Shown: positions 8,694-17,607, counted from the first letter of the stretch. The stretch is 64,000 bases of DNA from Phytoactinopolyspora limicola (GCF_011320225.1 NZ_JAAOEN010000010.1:62001-126000); one strand, 5' to 3'. Notes: generated by a model not told the origin, from the letters alone. Numbers and translations are program-made.

Positions 8694-11132
8694 ATGAGCG
8701 AAGAACCCGAGCCGCCACGGGGGCCGGCCACGTCGGGCCCGAAGTATCGCGCTGCCAAGCCACGGAAGAAGGGCTGGCGGCGCCTGTTCACGTGGAAAGC
8801 GCTGCTGTTCACCTTCACCGGGTTCGTGGTGCTGGTGGCCGGCGCCGTCGCGTTCGCCTTCATCACCATCGACGTTCCCGAGGCCAACGACTTCTCGACG
8901 TCGCAGACGACGATCATCTACCACGACGACGGCCAGCGAGAGTTGGGCCGGTTCAGCGTCGAGAACCGGGAGATCGTCGACTCGGAGGACATCCCCGACA
9001 CGTTGAAGGCGGCGGTCGTCGCTGCTGAAGACCGTTCGTTCTACGAGAACCCCGGCTTCTCCATCACCGGTATCGGCCGGGCCGCGTGGGACCAACTACG
9101 GGGCACCCCGTCGGCCGGTGGTGGCTCCACCATCACCCAGCAATACGTGAAGAACTACTACCTGACGCAGGATCAGACCTGGAGCCGCAAAATCCAGGAG
9201 ATCGTCATCGCGGTCAAGATCGACCAAGACATCGACAAAGACCAGATTCTGACCAGCTATCTGAACACGATCTGGTTCGGCCGGGCCTCCTACGGGGTAC
9301 AGACCGCGGCGCAGGCATATTTCGGTGTCAACGTTGACGAACTCGACCTGGCCCAGAGCGCCGCCCTGGCCGCCATCCTGCGCTCACCCTCGTTGTACGA
9401 CCCCGCGGCTAGCGAGTCGAATGCCGCCCGGTTCGAGCAACGCTTCCAGTACGTACTCAACGGCATGGTCACGACGGGAGCCATCGACCAACAGACCGCC
9501 GCCGAGACGGAGCCGCCGGACATCGAGCCCGAACGGCGGCAGAACCGCCTGGGCGGACCCAACGGCTACCTGCTGATGATGGTCCGCGACGAACTACGCG
9601 AGCTGGGTTTCGACGACACCGAGATCGACACCGGCGGGCTCCGGGTGACCACCACGTTCAACGCGCAGGCGCAACGCGCCGCGGTACGGGCGGTCGACGA
9701 GGAACGGCCCACCGAGGACGCCGAACGTGTCCACATCGGGCTGGCTGCGGTGCGGCCCGGCGACGGCGCGGTGGTCGCCATCTACGGTGGTCCGGACGCG
9801 GTGGAGCAGAACTTCAACGACGCTGTGGATGCCCGCATCCAGCCGGGTTCGACGGTGAAGCCGTTCACCTTGATCGCCGGCCTCGAAGAGGGTTACTCAC
9901 TGACCAGCCGGTTCGCTGGAAACTCGCCGTTCGAGGCGGAGGGGCTGGGGCCGCCGGTACGTAACCAGGGTGACCAATCGTGGGGATGGTCGGTCGACCT
10001 CCTACAGTCGATGGAACGCTCGATCAACACGGCGTTCGTGGATCTCGCCCGAAACATCAACTCGCAGACCGTGGTCGACGCCCTGGTGCGGGCCGGTATC
10101 CCGGAGGACACCCCAGGGCTCGAGGCCAACCCCCGGGTGACGTTGGGGATCGCATCGGTGTCCGCCCTGGAGATGGCCGAGGCGTACGCCACGCTGGCGG
10201 CCGGTGGGGTGCACGCCGACACCTACACGGTGGCGCAGGTGACCGACCCCTCCGGCGACGTCCTCTACGAACGTGAGGTCGAGCCGGAGCAGGTCTTCGA
10301 CCCTGACATCACCGCCGACGTCACCTATTCGCTGACCCAGGTGATCGAGAGCTGGCGTGGTACCGGCGGGACGGTCCGCGACCTCAACCTGGGCCGCCCA
10401 TTGGCCGGCAAGACCGGAACACATGAGGACCTGACGTCGTGGTTCGCGGGTTATACGCCGCAACTGGCCACGACGGTCGCGTACTTCCGCGGTGAGGGAG
10501 CCGAGGCTGGCACCGAGTCATTGCGCGGGGTGGCCGGCATGGACGTCTTCTTCGCCGGTCAGTACCCGGCCCGTACCTGGGCGGCGTTTATGCGCGCCGC
10601 CTTGGACGGCGTGCCGCCCGAAGAGTTCCCTGAGCGAGGCAACATCAACGGCTACGTGCCGGCCGCTCCGCCGTCTGGTGGAGGCGGTGGTGGCGGCGGC
10701 GGCGGTGGCGGCGGTGGTGGTGAATCCGGCCGCGGTGACGAGGGCGGCGCTGACGAGTCCGGTGATGACGGCGGCGCTGACGAGTCCGGTGATGATGGCG
10801 GAGCCGACGAGGGCGGCGGCGACGAGTCCGGCGATGACGGTGGTGCCGATGAGGGCGGCGACGACGGTGGTGCCGATGAGGGCGGCGACGACGGTGGTGC
10901 CGATGAGGGCGGCGACGAATGGGGCGGCGACGACAACGGCGCCGACGAAGGTGGCAACGACAACGGCGGCGGTGACAACGGTGGCGGGAACGACGACGGC
11001 GGCACCGACGAGGGTGGCGGTAATGACAACGGCGGCGGCGAAGGTGATGACGGAGTCGACACCACCAGAGCTACCAGCGTGGTCGCTGCCCGGGAGTGGG
11101 AGCTGGTGAACGGAGTGAAGTTGGTGCACTGA
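8694..11132 (+). CDS. Class A penicillin-binding protein (transglycosylase/transpeptidase)
   Basis: 812 residues. A basic cytoplasmic segment and one membrane helix (residues 35-60) are followed by a GT51 glycosyltransferase domain (EDRSFYENPG near 111, GGSTITQQYVKNYY near 142) and a penicillin-binding transpeptidase domain (STVKPF near 384, SIN near 442, KTGT near 572). It polymerises and cross-links peptidoglycan outside the membrane. The last 140 residues are a low-complexity tail: Gly14, then repeated Asp/Glu/Gly/Ala units, ending in a short non-repetitive AREWELVNGVKLVH. Actinobacterial PonA proteins often carry Pro-rich tails, and an acidic glycine tail is unusual. Alternative start 12 codons upstream. 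Confidence 0.93.
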   Translation: MSEEPEPPRGPATSGPKYRAAKPRKKGWRRLFTWKALLFTFTGFVVLVAGAVAFAFITIDVPEANDFSTSQTTIIYHDDGQRELGRFSVENREIVDSEDIPDTLKAAVVAAEDRSFYENPGFSITGIGRAAWDQLRGTPSAGGGSTITQQYVKNYYLTQDQTWSRKIQEIVIAVKIDQDIDKDQILTSYLNTIWFGRASYGVQTAAQAYFGVNVDELDLAQSAALAAILRSPSLYDPAASESNAARFEQRFQYVLNGMVTTGAIDQQTAAETEPPDIEPERRQNRLGGPNGYLLMMVRDELRELGFDDTEIDTGGLRVTTTFNAQAQRAAVRAVDEERPTEDAERVHIGLAAVRPGDGAVVAIYGGPDAVEQNFNDAVDARIQPGSTVKPFTLIAGLEEGYSLTSRFAGNSPFEAEGLGPPVRNQGDQSWGWSVDLLQSMERSINTAFVDLARNINSQTVVDALVRAGIPEDTPGLEANPRVTLGIASVSALEMAEAYATLAAGGVHADTYTVAQVTDPSGDVLYEREVEPEQVFDPDITADVTYSLTQVIESWRGTGGTVRDLNLGRPLAGKTGTHEDLTSWFAGYTPQLATTVAYFRGEGAEAGTESLRGVAGMDVFFAGQYPARTWAAFMRAALDGVPPEEFPERGNINGYVPAAPPSGGGGGGGGGGGGGGGESGRGDEGGADESGDDGGADESGDDGGADEGGGDESGDDGGADEGGDDGGADEGGDDGGADEGGDEWGGDDNGADEGGNDNGGGDNGGGNDDGGTDEGGGNDNGGGEGDDGVDTTRATSVVAAREWELVNGVKLVH
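10836..10916 (+). repeat. Three perfect 27-base tandem repeats inside the penicillin-binding protein tail
   Basis: The 27-base unit beginning GACGGTGGTGCCGATG occurs three times head to tail at 10836, 10863 and 10890 with no differences. It encodes DGGADEGGD-type nonapeptides in frame. Degenerate versions flank it on both sides. Identity at synonymous positions points to recent slippage, so repeat number probably varies among strains. Confidence 0.9.
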
Positions 11133-11215
11133 CGGAGCGGTGGAGGTGTTGCTCTGGCGACACCGATGTCACTCCGATTGCGCACTAACTCCGCTCCGTT
11201 CACCAACTCCACTCC
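11093..11215. repeat. Long imperfect inverted repeat spanning the end of the penicillin-binding protein gene
   Basis: The final coding bases and first 3-prime bases (11093-11139, containing GAGCTGGTGAACGGAGTG) recur as reverse complement at 11170-11215 (containing CTCCGCTCCGTTCACC). The reverse strand of the second arm reads VELVNGAELV, close to the protein's own C-terminal WELVNGVKLV, so this looks like an inverted duplication. RNA from either strand could fold into a long stem, and the two genes here converge, so it may also act as a terminator. No T-run follows. Confidence 0.6.
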
Positions 11216-11275
11216 GTGGGTCGGCGTCGTTGTGTAGTGGGCACCTCGCGTAGTGCGTGAGGTCCACCTGGGGCG

Positions 11276-11357
11276 ACAACAAGCCTCCTTATGGCGCATC
11301 CCGGTCTGCCACAAGCCTCCTTGTGGTGGCCTGGGCGACAACATGCCTCCTTGTGCC
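11276..11357 (+). repeat. Three spaced hairpin repeats carrying CCTCCTT
   Basis: Three related units lie at 11276-11294, 11309-11326 and 11338-11357. The middle one is a perfect hairpin, CCACAAG-CCTC-CTTGTGG. The first (ACAACAAGCCTCCTTATGG) and third (ACAACATGCCTCCTTGTGCC) are degenerate, and both are preceded by GGCG. Each carries CCTCCTT, the anti-Shine-Dalgarno core. They sit in the 408-base gap between two convergent genes (11133-11540). Apart from these and the inverted repeat at 11093-11215, I see no gene in that gap. A small RNA is possible but unproven. Confidence 0.55.
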
Positions 11358-11540
11358 AACCCAGGACACACCATTCCAGTTGTGCCCAAAGGAGCGTGGC
11401 CAGGCGGCAAGCCGACGATTAACGATGAGGCCGACGATCTTGGACGCGAAGGCAAGGTGTGCGGTGATCGATAGAAGGACCGTGAGCGCAACCGGACATG
11501 TTGCCTCAGCGGAATCTGGTTAGCTGGGCCATGAGGCGAC

Positions 11541-12878
11541 TTAGTCCTGAGGTGGGCGGCCGATGACGCGCAGGACGGTTTCGAGGTCGTCGACGACGAT
11601 CGGGTCGCCGCCGTGCTGCTGACCCTGCTCGGTTTCGTACGCCTCGAGCCGGTGCCAGTCGTCCCAGCTCAGATGGTTGGTTTCCCGTGTGGTGAGCAGT
11701 GCTTCGACGTCTTCGGGGCTGCCGGAGGTAGGGGCGGCCGTGGGCAGGTCGGCCAGGATCGAGGCGGCCACCTCGGCCGCGTCGGGGCGGTTGGTGCCGA
11801 TGACACCGCTGGGGCCACGGCGCAACCATCCAGTGACGTAGACGCCGGCCAGCACGGCTTCGCGGGTGACCACGCGTCCGTCGGCCGACGGGACGGTGCC
11901 GCTGTCGGCGTCGAACGGCAGCCCCGCGATGGCGGTGCCGTGGTAGCCGATGGCTCGGACCAGGAGCTGGGCCGGAAGGTGGGCCGGGCCGGCGGTATCG
12001 GGCCGGGTGGGGGCCAGTTCGACACCGGTGACCGAGGTGTCGCCGGTGACCCGGACCGGCCGTCGCCAGAAGTGGAAGTGGATCCGGCGGGGAGCACCGG
12101 TGCGAGCCCGCTCGGACCATTCGCCCAGCACTTTCACGGTGGTGCGGGCCTGCCGGCGTGTCTCGACCTCGGTTTCGTCCTCCGCTTCGAGGTGAAGTTC
12201 GGCCGGATCGACCACCACGTCGACGTCGTCGAGTTTGCCGATTTCGCGTAGTTCGGGTGAGGTGAACTTGGCCTGTGCGGGTCCGCGTCGGGCCACCAGG
12301 TGGACGTCGTGGAGGGGGCTGGCTTGCAGCGCCTCTACAACAGCGCGCGGCATACTCGTCGGGATCAGCGTGTCGGGCTCGCGGGCCAGGATCCGGGCGA
12401 CGTCAAGGGCGACGTTCCCGGCGCCGACGACCACGGCGGTATCCAGATTCTCCGGCAGGGTGATCTTGGGGGCGTCGGGGTGACCGGTGTACCAGGCCAC
12501 CAGCTCCGAGGCGCCGATAGAACCTGGCAGGTCTTCGCCTGGTACACCGAGGTCGCGATCGCCGCGCATTCCGGTGGATACCGCCACCGCGTCGTAACTC
12601 CGGCGTAGCTCCTCGAGGGAGATGTCGCGGCCGACGTAGACGTTGCCGAAGTACCGCGCCTCGGTGGACTCGAAACCGGCCGCGAGTACCCGCGCGATGC
12701 CACGTGTTTTCGGGTGGTCGGGGGCGACCCCGTAGCGGACCAGACCGAACGGCGCGGGTGTCGCCTCGTACACGTCGATGCGGCGGAACGCGCCGGTCTC
12801 CAGCAGCTCAGCGAGCAAGTACAGACCGGCCGGGCCCGCTCCGATGATGGCGGCGGTCCGTCCGTTCCCGTGCTCCAT
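11541..12878 (-). CDS. Ferredoxin/adrenodoxin-type NADP+ reductase (FprA-like)
   Basis: 445 residues. The N-terminal FAD dinucleotide fold is IIGAGPAGLYLLAELLE (residues 8-24), followed by VRYGVAPDHPKTRGI and an NADP-binding segment VVVGAGNVALDVARIL near 150. This order matches FprA of mycobacteria and mitochondrial adrenodoxin reductase, which move electrons between NADPH and ferredoxins for P450s and iron-sulfur enzymes. ATG at 12878 is chosen; a TTG four codons upstream is possible. It follows the arsenite exporter by 48 bases on the same strand, an unusual partner for an arsenic operon. Confidence 0.88.
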   Translation of the reverse strand: MEHGNGRTAAIIGAGPAGLYLLAELLETGAFRRIDVYEATPAPFGLVRYGVAPDHPKTRGIARVLAAGFESTEARYFGNVYVGRDISLEELRRSYDAVAVSTGMRGDRDLGVPGEDLPGSIGASELVAWYTGHPDAPKITLPENLDTAVVVGAGNVALDVARILAREPDTLIPTSMPRAVVEALQASPLHDVHLVARRGPAQAKFTSPELREIGKLDDVDVVVDPAELHLEAEDETEVETRRQARTTVKVLGEWSERARTGAPRRIHFHFWRRPVRVTGDTSVTGVELAPTRPDTAGPAHLPAQLLVRAIGYHGTAIAGLPFDADSGTVPSADGRVVTREAVLAGVYVTGWLRRGPSGVIGTNRPDAAEVAASILADLPTAAPTSGSPEDVEALLTTRETNHLSWDDWHRLEAYETEQGQQHGGDPIVVDDLETVLRVIGRPPQD

Positions 12879-12926
12879 CTCATCATCCAATCAGAGACGG
12901 CGATCAGATGACAGAGCCTCGCTGGC

Positions 12927-14042
12927 CTACCGGGGTGTGCGCACCTGATCCACGTCCGGTGTCTCGTCGTACCACCTGCGACGGGCCCAGAGCGCGGCGT
13001 AAACCAACCCCACCAGCACGGGAACCTCGATGAGTGGTCCGACGGTGCCGGCCAGAGCCTGGCCGCTGGTGACGCCGAACACGGCGATGGACACCGCGAT
13101 CGCCAGCTCGAAGTTGTTCCCGGCGGCGGTGAAGGCGAGTGTGGTGGTGCGTTCGTAGCCCAGCTTCAGGCGGTGCCCGGCGTAGAACGATCCGGCGAAC
13201 ATCACGACGAAGTACACCAGCAGTGGGAGGGCGATCCGGACGACGTCGCCGGGGTTGCCGGTGATGGTGTCGCCTTGCAGGGCGAACAGCACAACGATGG
13301 TGAACAGCAGCCCGTACAGCGCCCACGGTCCTACCCGCGGCAGGAACCGCGTCTCGTACCAGTGCCGCCCCTTCGCCCGCTCACCCAGCTGCCGGCTAAG
13401 GTAGCCGGCCAGCAGCGGCACCCCCAGGAACACCAGCACACTCAGCGCGATGGTCCAGACCGAGAAGCTGGCGCTGGTGGTCTCCAGCCCGAGCCAGCCC
13501 GGCAGCACCTGGAGGTAGAACCAGGCCAACGCGGAGAAGGCGACGATCTGGAACAGCGAGTTGACCGCGACGAGTACGGCGGCGGCCTCGCGGTCACCGC
13601 AGGCGAGGTCGTTCCAGATCAGAACCATGGCGATGCACCTGGCCAGGCCGATGATGATCAGCCCGGTGCGGTACTCGGGTAGATCGGCCAGGAAGATCCA
13701 GGCCAAGGCGAACATCAGGGCGGGCCCGGCTACCCAGTTGAGCACGATCGACGTGACCAGCAATCGGCGGTCTCGAGTGACCCGGCCGGTCTCGTCGTAA
13801 CGGACCTTGGCCAGCACCGGATACATCATGACGAGCAGCCCGACTGCGATCGGCAGGCTGACCGAGCCGATCTTGACCGCGTCGAGCGTCTCGTCCAACC
13901 CGGGCACGACGTTGCCGAGCAGAAGGCCACCGGCCATCGCCGCGCCGATCCACAACGGCAGGAAACGATCCAGGGTGGAGAGCCGATTCAGTACGGCCTT
14001 CTCGCCGGGGTTGGTGCCCGGCTCCAGTTGGGCTCCGGTCAT
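12927..14042 (-). CDS. Arsenite efflux permease, ACR3 family
   Basis: 371 residues with about ten membrane helices. The ACR3 signature region is present: RFLPLWIGAAMAGGLLLG at the N-terminus, and GLARCIAMVLIWNDLACGD, which contains the conserved Cys of the transport path. The protein expels arsenite (or antimonite) using the proton motive force. Its start overlaps the arsR stop by four bases (ATGA), so the two are translationally coupled. It is the BASS-superfamily ACR3 type, not the ArsB type. Confidence 0.93.
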   Translation of the reverse strand: MTGAQLEPGTNPGEKAVLNRLSTLDRFLPLWIGAAMAGGLLLGNVVPGLDETLDAVKIGSVSLPIAVGLLVMMYPVLAKVRYDETGRVTRDRRLLVTSIVLNWVAGPALMFALAWIFLADLPEYRTGLIIIGLARCIAMVLIWNDLACGDREAAAVLVAVNSLFQIVAFSALAWFYLQVLPGWLGLETTSASFSVWTIALSVLVFLGVPLLAGYLSRQLGERAKGRHWYETRFLPRVGPWALYGLLFTIVVLFALQGDTITGNPGDVVRIALPLLVYFVVMFAGSFYAGHRLKLGYERTTTLAFTAAGNNFELAIAVSIAVFGVTSGQALAGTVGPLIEVPVLVGLVYAALWARRRWYDETPDVDQVRTPR

Positions 14043-14377
14043 GGGCAGGTCCGTGGGATGTCGTGATCGCCGGACTGATCGGCGGCGTCGGCGAGGCCGG
14101 TGAGCTCGGCACCTAGGGCCCGGACGGCGTCGGTGTCGAGCCGGTAGTACGTGAACCGGCCGCGGGGTTCCGCGTGGACCAGGCCCGCGTCGCGCAGCTG
14201 CCGCAGGTGATTGGAGACGTTGGTCTGGCGGGCACCGGTGGCCTCAACGATGTGGCAGGTGCACAACGACTCGCGGGCGAGCAGATGAACGATCCGCAGG
14301 CGTAGCGGGTCGGCGAGTGCGCGGAGAGGAGGGAGAAGATGGTCGAGGTTGGCATCATTCGCCGCTGATATCAGCAT
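14039..14377 (-). CDS. arsR: ArsR-family metal-sensing repressor
   Basis: 112 residues from the ATG at 14377; a GTG at 14401 is the alternative, and neither has a Shine-Dalgarno. A winged HTH is clear (TNVSNHLRQLRDAGLVHAEPRGRFTYYRL). The motif SLCTCHI at the end of the third helix matches the Cys-x-Cys arsenite site of ArsR. It should repress its own operon with the ACR3 pump and release DNA when arsenite binds. The operator-like dyad at 14364-14386 overlaps its first codons. Confidence 0.9.
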   Translation of the reverse strand: MLISAANDANLDHLLPPLRALADPLRLRIVHLLARESLCTCHIVEATGARQTNVSNHLRQLRDAGLVHAEPRGRFTYYRLDTDAVRALGAELTGLADAADQSGDHDIPRTCP

Positions 14378-14386
14378 CGGCTGATA
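14364..14386. promoter_or_regulatory. Predicted ArsR operator, two overlapping palindromes
   Basis: GCTGATATCAGC (14364-14375) is a perfect 12-bp palindrome, and TATCAGC-ATCG-GCTGATA (14369-14386) is a perfect 7-bp inverted repeat sharing half of it, so the site contains three half-sites. It overlaps the predicted arsR start region. ArsR-family repressors bind dyads of this ATCAG/CTGAT type, so autoregulation is inferred. Confidence 0.6.
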
Positions 14387-14533
14387 CGTTAACGCATCCA
14401 CCAGAGACGGGCAAGGTGACCATTTCGAGACGTCATGAGCTTGCCATTGTGATCAACCCGCGACCCGTCACGCACGCCGTTCACCTGGATGTCGGCCGAT
14501 AGACATCGGTGATTACGGCAAACAACGTCTCAC

Positions 14534-14555
14534 CTTCACGCCTCGTTCATTCTCC
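14534..14555 (+). promoter_or_regulatory. Candidate PHO box upstream of pstS
   Basis: Two adjacent 11-base units, CTTCACGCCTC and GTTCATTCTCC, match the direct-repeat pattern of actinobacterial PhoP sites (GTTCACC plus four variable bases). A further isolated GTTCACC lies at 14479-14485. The position, about 80 bases before the pstS start, suits PhoR-PhoP activation under phosphate limitation. The match is moderate and untested. Confidence 0.45.
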
Positions 14556-14634
14556 GCGGGGAACGACGTCACTTGGGCTCCTTACCGTCAGAGCCGTCAC
14601 GTACAGACTGACCACATCCGGAAGGACATCCGAC

Positions 14635-15687
14635 GTGAAGATCAGCAATGCTCGTCGGCGGCTGGCGCCACTCGCGGTTGCCGGCGCCGCAGCGCTCGTT
14701 CTCGCTGCCTGTGGGGGCGACGACGGAAACAGCGATGACGCCAACGCCGCTAGCGACGACACGGCGAACAGCGACAACTCGTCGGACGACGACGACCAGC
14801 AGGACGACCAGGACGACGACACCCAGGACAGCGCCGGCGACCTGTCCGGATCCGTCGTGGTTGATGGCTCGAGCACGGTAGCCCCACTCGGCGAGGCCGC
14901 GGCCGAGTTGTTCATGATGGAGAACCCGGGCGTCCGGGTAACAGTGGGTACGTCGGGCACCGGCGGCGGCTTCGAGAAGTTCTGCAACGGTGAGACCGAC
15001 ATCTCCGAAGCGTCGCGGCACATCAAGGACGAGGAGTCCGAGATCTGCCAGACCAGCGGCATCGCCTACGAGGGGCTGACGGTCGCCAACGACGCGCTGA
15101 CCGTGCTGGTCCACCCGGACAACCCGGTGCAGTGCCTCAGCGTCGAGCAGCTCAACCAGATCTGGGCCCCTGACTCGAACCTCAGCAGCTGGGACGAGAT
15201 CGACGGCATCGACTACGACGCCGCCCTCGACCTCTACGGTCCCGGCACCGACTCGGGCACCTTCGACTACTTCACCGAGGCCATCAACGGCGAAGGTGGC
15301 GCTCAGCGTACCGACTACAACAACATCGGCGAGGACGACAACACCGGCATCATCGGTGTCGAGGGCTCCGCGGGTGGCATGTTCTACGTCGGCTTCTCGT
15401 ACTACGTGGAGAACCAGGATCGGGTGAAGGCCCTGGAGATCGACGGTGGCGACGGGTGTGTGGCGCCGTCGTTGGAGACGGTGCAGGACGGCTCCTACTC
15501 GCCGCTCGCCCGCGGGTTGTACATCTACCCGTCGGACTCCGCGCTGGAGAAGCCCGAGGTGCTGGCCTTCGTCGAGTACTTCATCAACAACGCCGACCCG
15601 ATCGCCGAAGCGGCCGGGTTCATCGGCATGACGGACGAGCAGGCCAACGAGGCTCGCGCCCAGGTCCAGACCCTGGTCGGCGGCTGA
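14635..15687 (+). CDS. pstS: Phosphate-binding lipoprotein PstS
   Basis: 350 residues from a GTG preceded by GGAAGGACA. A lipoprotein signal ends in LVLAAC. An extremely acidic linker of about 45 residues (Asp, Asn, Ser, Gln) separates the lipid anchor from the binding domain. The domain carries PstS signatures: [18 protein letters not shown] and [23 protein letters not shown]. It captures phosphate outside the membrane for PstCA. It is first in pstS-pstC-pstA-pstB, probably under PhoP control. Confidence 0.95.
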   Translation: MKISNARRRLAPLAVAGAAALVLAACGGDDGNSDDANAASDDTANSDNSSDDDDQQDDQDDDTQDSAGDLSGSVVVDGSSTVAPLGEAAAELFMMENPGVRVTVGTSGTGGGFEKFCNGETDISEASRHIKDEESEICQTSGIAYEGLTVANDALTVLVHPDNPVQCLSVEQLNQIWAPDSNLSSWDEIDGIDYDAALDLYGPGTDSGTFDYFTEAINGEGGAQRTDYNNIGEDDNTGIIGVEGSAGGMFYVGFSYYVENQDRVKALEIDGGDGCVAPSLETVQDGSYSPLARGLYIYPSDSALEKPEVLAFVEYFINNADPIAEAAGFIGMTDEQANEARAQVQTLVGG

Positions 15688-15696
15688 CCTCCGCTC

Positions 15697-16656
15697 ATGA
15701 CCATGCGAGGCGTCGTAGCTTCCAGTGCCGGCGCGGGGGAGACCCCGCGCCGGTCGCTGGAGGCTCCCAGTCCGCGGTACGGCGAGAAGGCGATCAAGGT
15801 CTTCCTCGCCGCCTGCGGCGGTCTTTCAGTCCTGGTCACGACGGGTATCGTCCTCTCGCTGGCGTTCGGTGCCATCGACTTCTTCCGCGAAGTCCCCGTT
15901 CATGAGTTCCTGTTCGGCACCAACTGGGCGCCTTCGTTCACGCCGTCCCATTTCGGGGTATTGCCCATCGTCACCGGCACGCTGAACATCGTGTTCTGGG
16001 CGTTGGTTGTCTCGGTGCCCGTGGGATTGGCCTCAGCGATCTATCTCAGCGAATACGCGCCGAACCGGGTCCGCAAAACCATCAAACCCATGCTCGAGAT
16101 CCTCGAAGGGATCCCGACCGTGGCGATCGGACTGTTCGCGCTGATGTTCCTCCGGCCGTTGGCGGCGGACGTCCTGCCGTTCCTGGACTGGGGTGGGGTC
16201 CATTCGATCGGTGTCGCCGGGGTGGCCGTGGGGCTGCTGATCATTCCGCTGGTGGCGTCGATTTCGGACGACGCGATGCGAGCCGTACCTCGCGGCCTAC
16301 GCGAAGGCGCCTACGCTTTGGGCGCCAGCAAGCTGCGGGTCTCCGCCCGAGTGGTGTTCCCGGCCGCGATCTCCGGCATCGTTGCGGCCGTCGTGCTGGC
16401 CGTGTCCCGGGCGGTCGGTGAGACGATGGTGGTGCTGCTGGCCGCCGGTGCGCGAGCTCAGATCACCGCCAACCCCACCGACTCCGCGCAGACGATGACC
16501 GCTTACATCGGTCAGACCGCCACCGGTGAGATCGCCTTCGGCACCGTGGCGTATTACACGATCTTCGCCGTCGGCGCGCTGCTGTTCGTGATGACGCTGA
16601 TCATGAACCTCTTCGCGATCCGCCTGGTTCGCCGCTTCCGTGAGGTGTACGAATAG
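15697..16656 (+). CDS. pstC: Phosphate ABC transporter permease PstC
   Basis: 319 residues with six membrane helices. The PstC region PVHEFLFGTNWAPSF follows the first helix, and the permease coupling loop REGAYALGASKLRVSARVVFP lies near residues 205-225. It starts nine bases after the pstS stop and ends directly against pstA with no gap. With PstA it forms the phosphate channel. Confidence 0.95.
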   Translation: MTMRGVVASSAGAGETPRRSLEAPSPRYGEKAIKVFLAACGGLSVLVTTGIVLSLAFGAIDFFREVPVHEFLFGTNWAPSFTPSHFGVLPIVTGTLNIVFWALVVSVPVGLASAIYLSEYAPNRVRKTIKPMLEILEGIPTVAIGLFALMFLRPLAADVLPFLDWGGVHSIGVAGVAVGLLIIPLVASISDDAMRAVPRGLREGAYALGASKLRVSARVVFPAAISGIVAAVVLAVSRAVGETMVVLLAAGARAQITANPTDSAQTMTAYIGQTATGEIAFGTVAYYTIFAVGALLFVMTLIMNLFAIRLVRRFREVYE

Positions 16657-17607
16657 ATGTCCACCGACGAGAAAGACGCCCCGCCGCGTACGGCCCGCAC
16701 CCGTCTCGCGGTGGCTGGTGCCCGAGCCACCACGGAGAGTGTGTTCGGAGCCCGACCCCGAGGCGACCGAGTCAGCAACCGGCTCTTCTTGGCACTGCTG
16801 CTCCTGGGCCTTGCCGTAGCGATGGCCGGACTGGCCACGATGATCATCTGGGCGATCGTCGAAGGTTCACCCCGGCTCAACATGGACCTGATCACCAACG
16901 GACCGTCGACCCTCAACATCGACCAGGCGGGTTACCGCCCCGCGATCCTGGGCTCGATCTACGTCATCGGTGGGGTCATCGCGTTGATCCTGCCGCTGGG
17001 GGTGGGCGCCGCGGTTTACCTCGAGGAGTACGCGGACAAGAGCCGTTGGTGGAACCGTCTGTTCGAGCTGAACATCCAGAACCTGGCCGGAGTGCCGTCC
17101 ATCGTCTTCGGCATCCTCGGGCTGGCGTTCATCGTCCGTCAGCCCCTGGGGCTGGGTTTCGTTCCGGCCGCCGGGGCGATTACGATCGCCCTGCTCGTGC
17201 TGCCGACGGTGATTCTCGCCTCGCGAGAGGCGATCCGAGCGGTGCCGCCGTCGATCCGCGAAGGCTCGCTCGCGTTGGGCGCGACCCAGTGGCAGACCAC
17301 GTGGCGGCAGGTGTTGCCCGCGGCCACGTCGGGGATCCTCACCGGGGTGATCCTCGCGGTCGCCCGGGCGATCGGGGAGGCCGCGCCGCTGCTTCTCGTC
17401 GGCGCCGTTACCTTCGTGACCTTCGACCCAAGTTTCTTCAGCCCGGGCTTCACCACGCTGCCCACCCAGATTTTCGACTGGGCCGGGCGCCCACAAGAGC
17501 AGTTCCAGGTACTCGCCGCCGCAGGCGTGTTGATCATGCTGGCGTTGGTGCTGGTGATGAACTCGTTCGCGGTTTGGCTACGTAATCGTTTCGAGCAGAA
17601 GTGGTAG
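16657..17607 (+). CDS. pstA: Phosphate ABC transporter permease PstA
   Basis: 316 residues, six helices, with the coupling loop REGSLALGATQWQTTWRQVLP and the conserved stretch NIQNLAGVPSIVFGILGL just before the fourth helix. The ATG follows the pstC stop directly. The 45-residue hydrophilic N-terminus is longer than in enterobacterial PstA. It dimerises with PstC and receives energy from PstB. Confidence 0.95.
   Translation: MSTDEKDAPPRTARTRLAVAGARATTESVFGARPRGDRVSNRLFLALLLLGLAVAMAGLATMIIWAIVEGSPRLNMDLITNGPSTLNIDQAGYRPAILGSIYVIGGVIALILPLGVGAAVYLEEYADKSRWWNRLFELNIQNLAGVPSIVFGILGLAFIVRQPLGLGFVPAAGAITIALLVLPTVILASREAIRAVPPSIREGSLALGATQWQTTWRQVLPAATSGILTGVILAVARAIGEAAPLLLVGAVTFVTFDPSFFSPGFTTLPTQIFDWAGRPQEQFQVLAAAGVLIMLALVLVMNSFAVWLRNRFEQKW

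Noticed and set aside
10652-11491. Long minus-strand frame opposite the penicillin-binding protein tail, Ser/Pro-rich
   Set aside because: It is the antisense of the Gly/Asp repeat; its low complexity simply mirrors the repeat and it has no domain or start signal.
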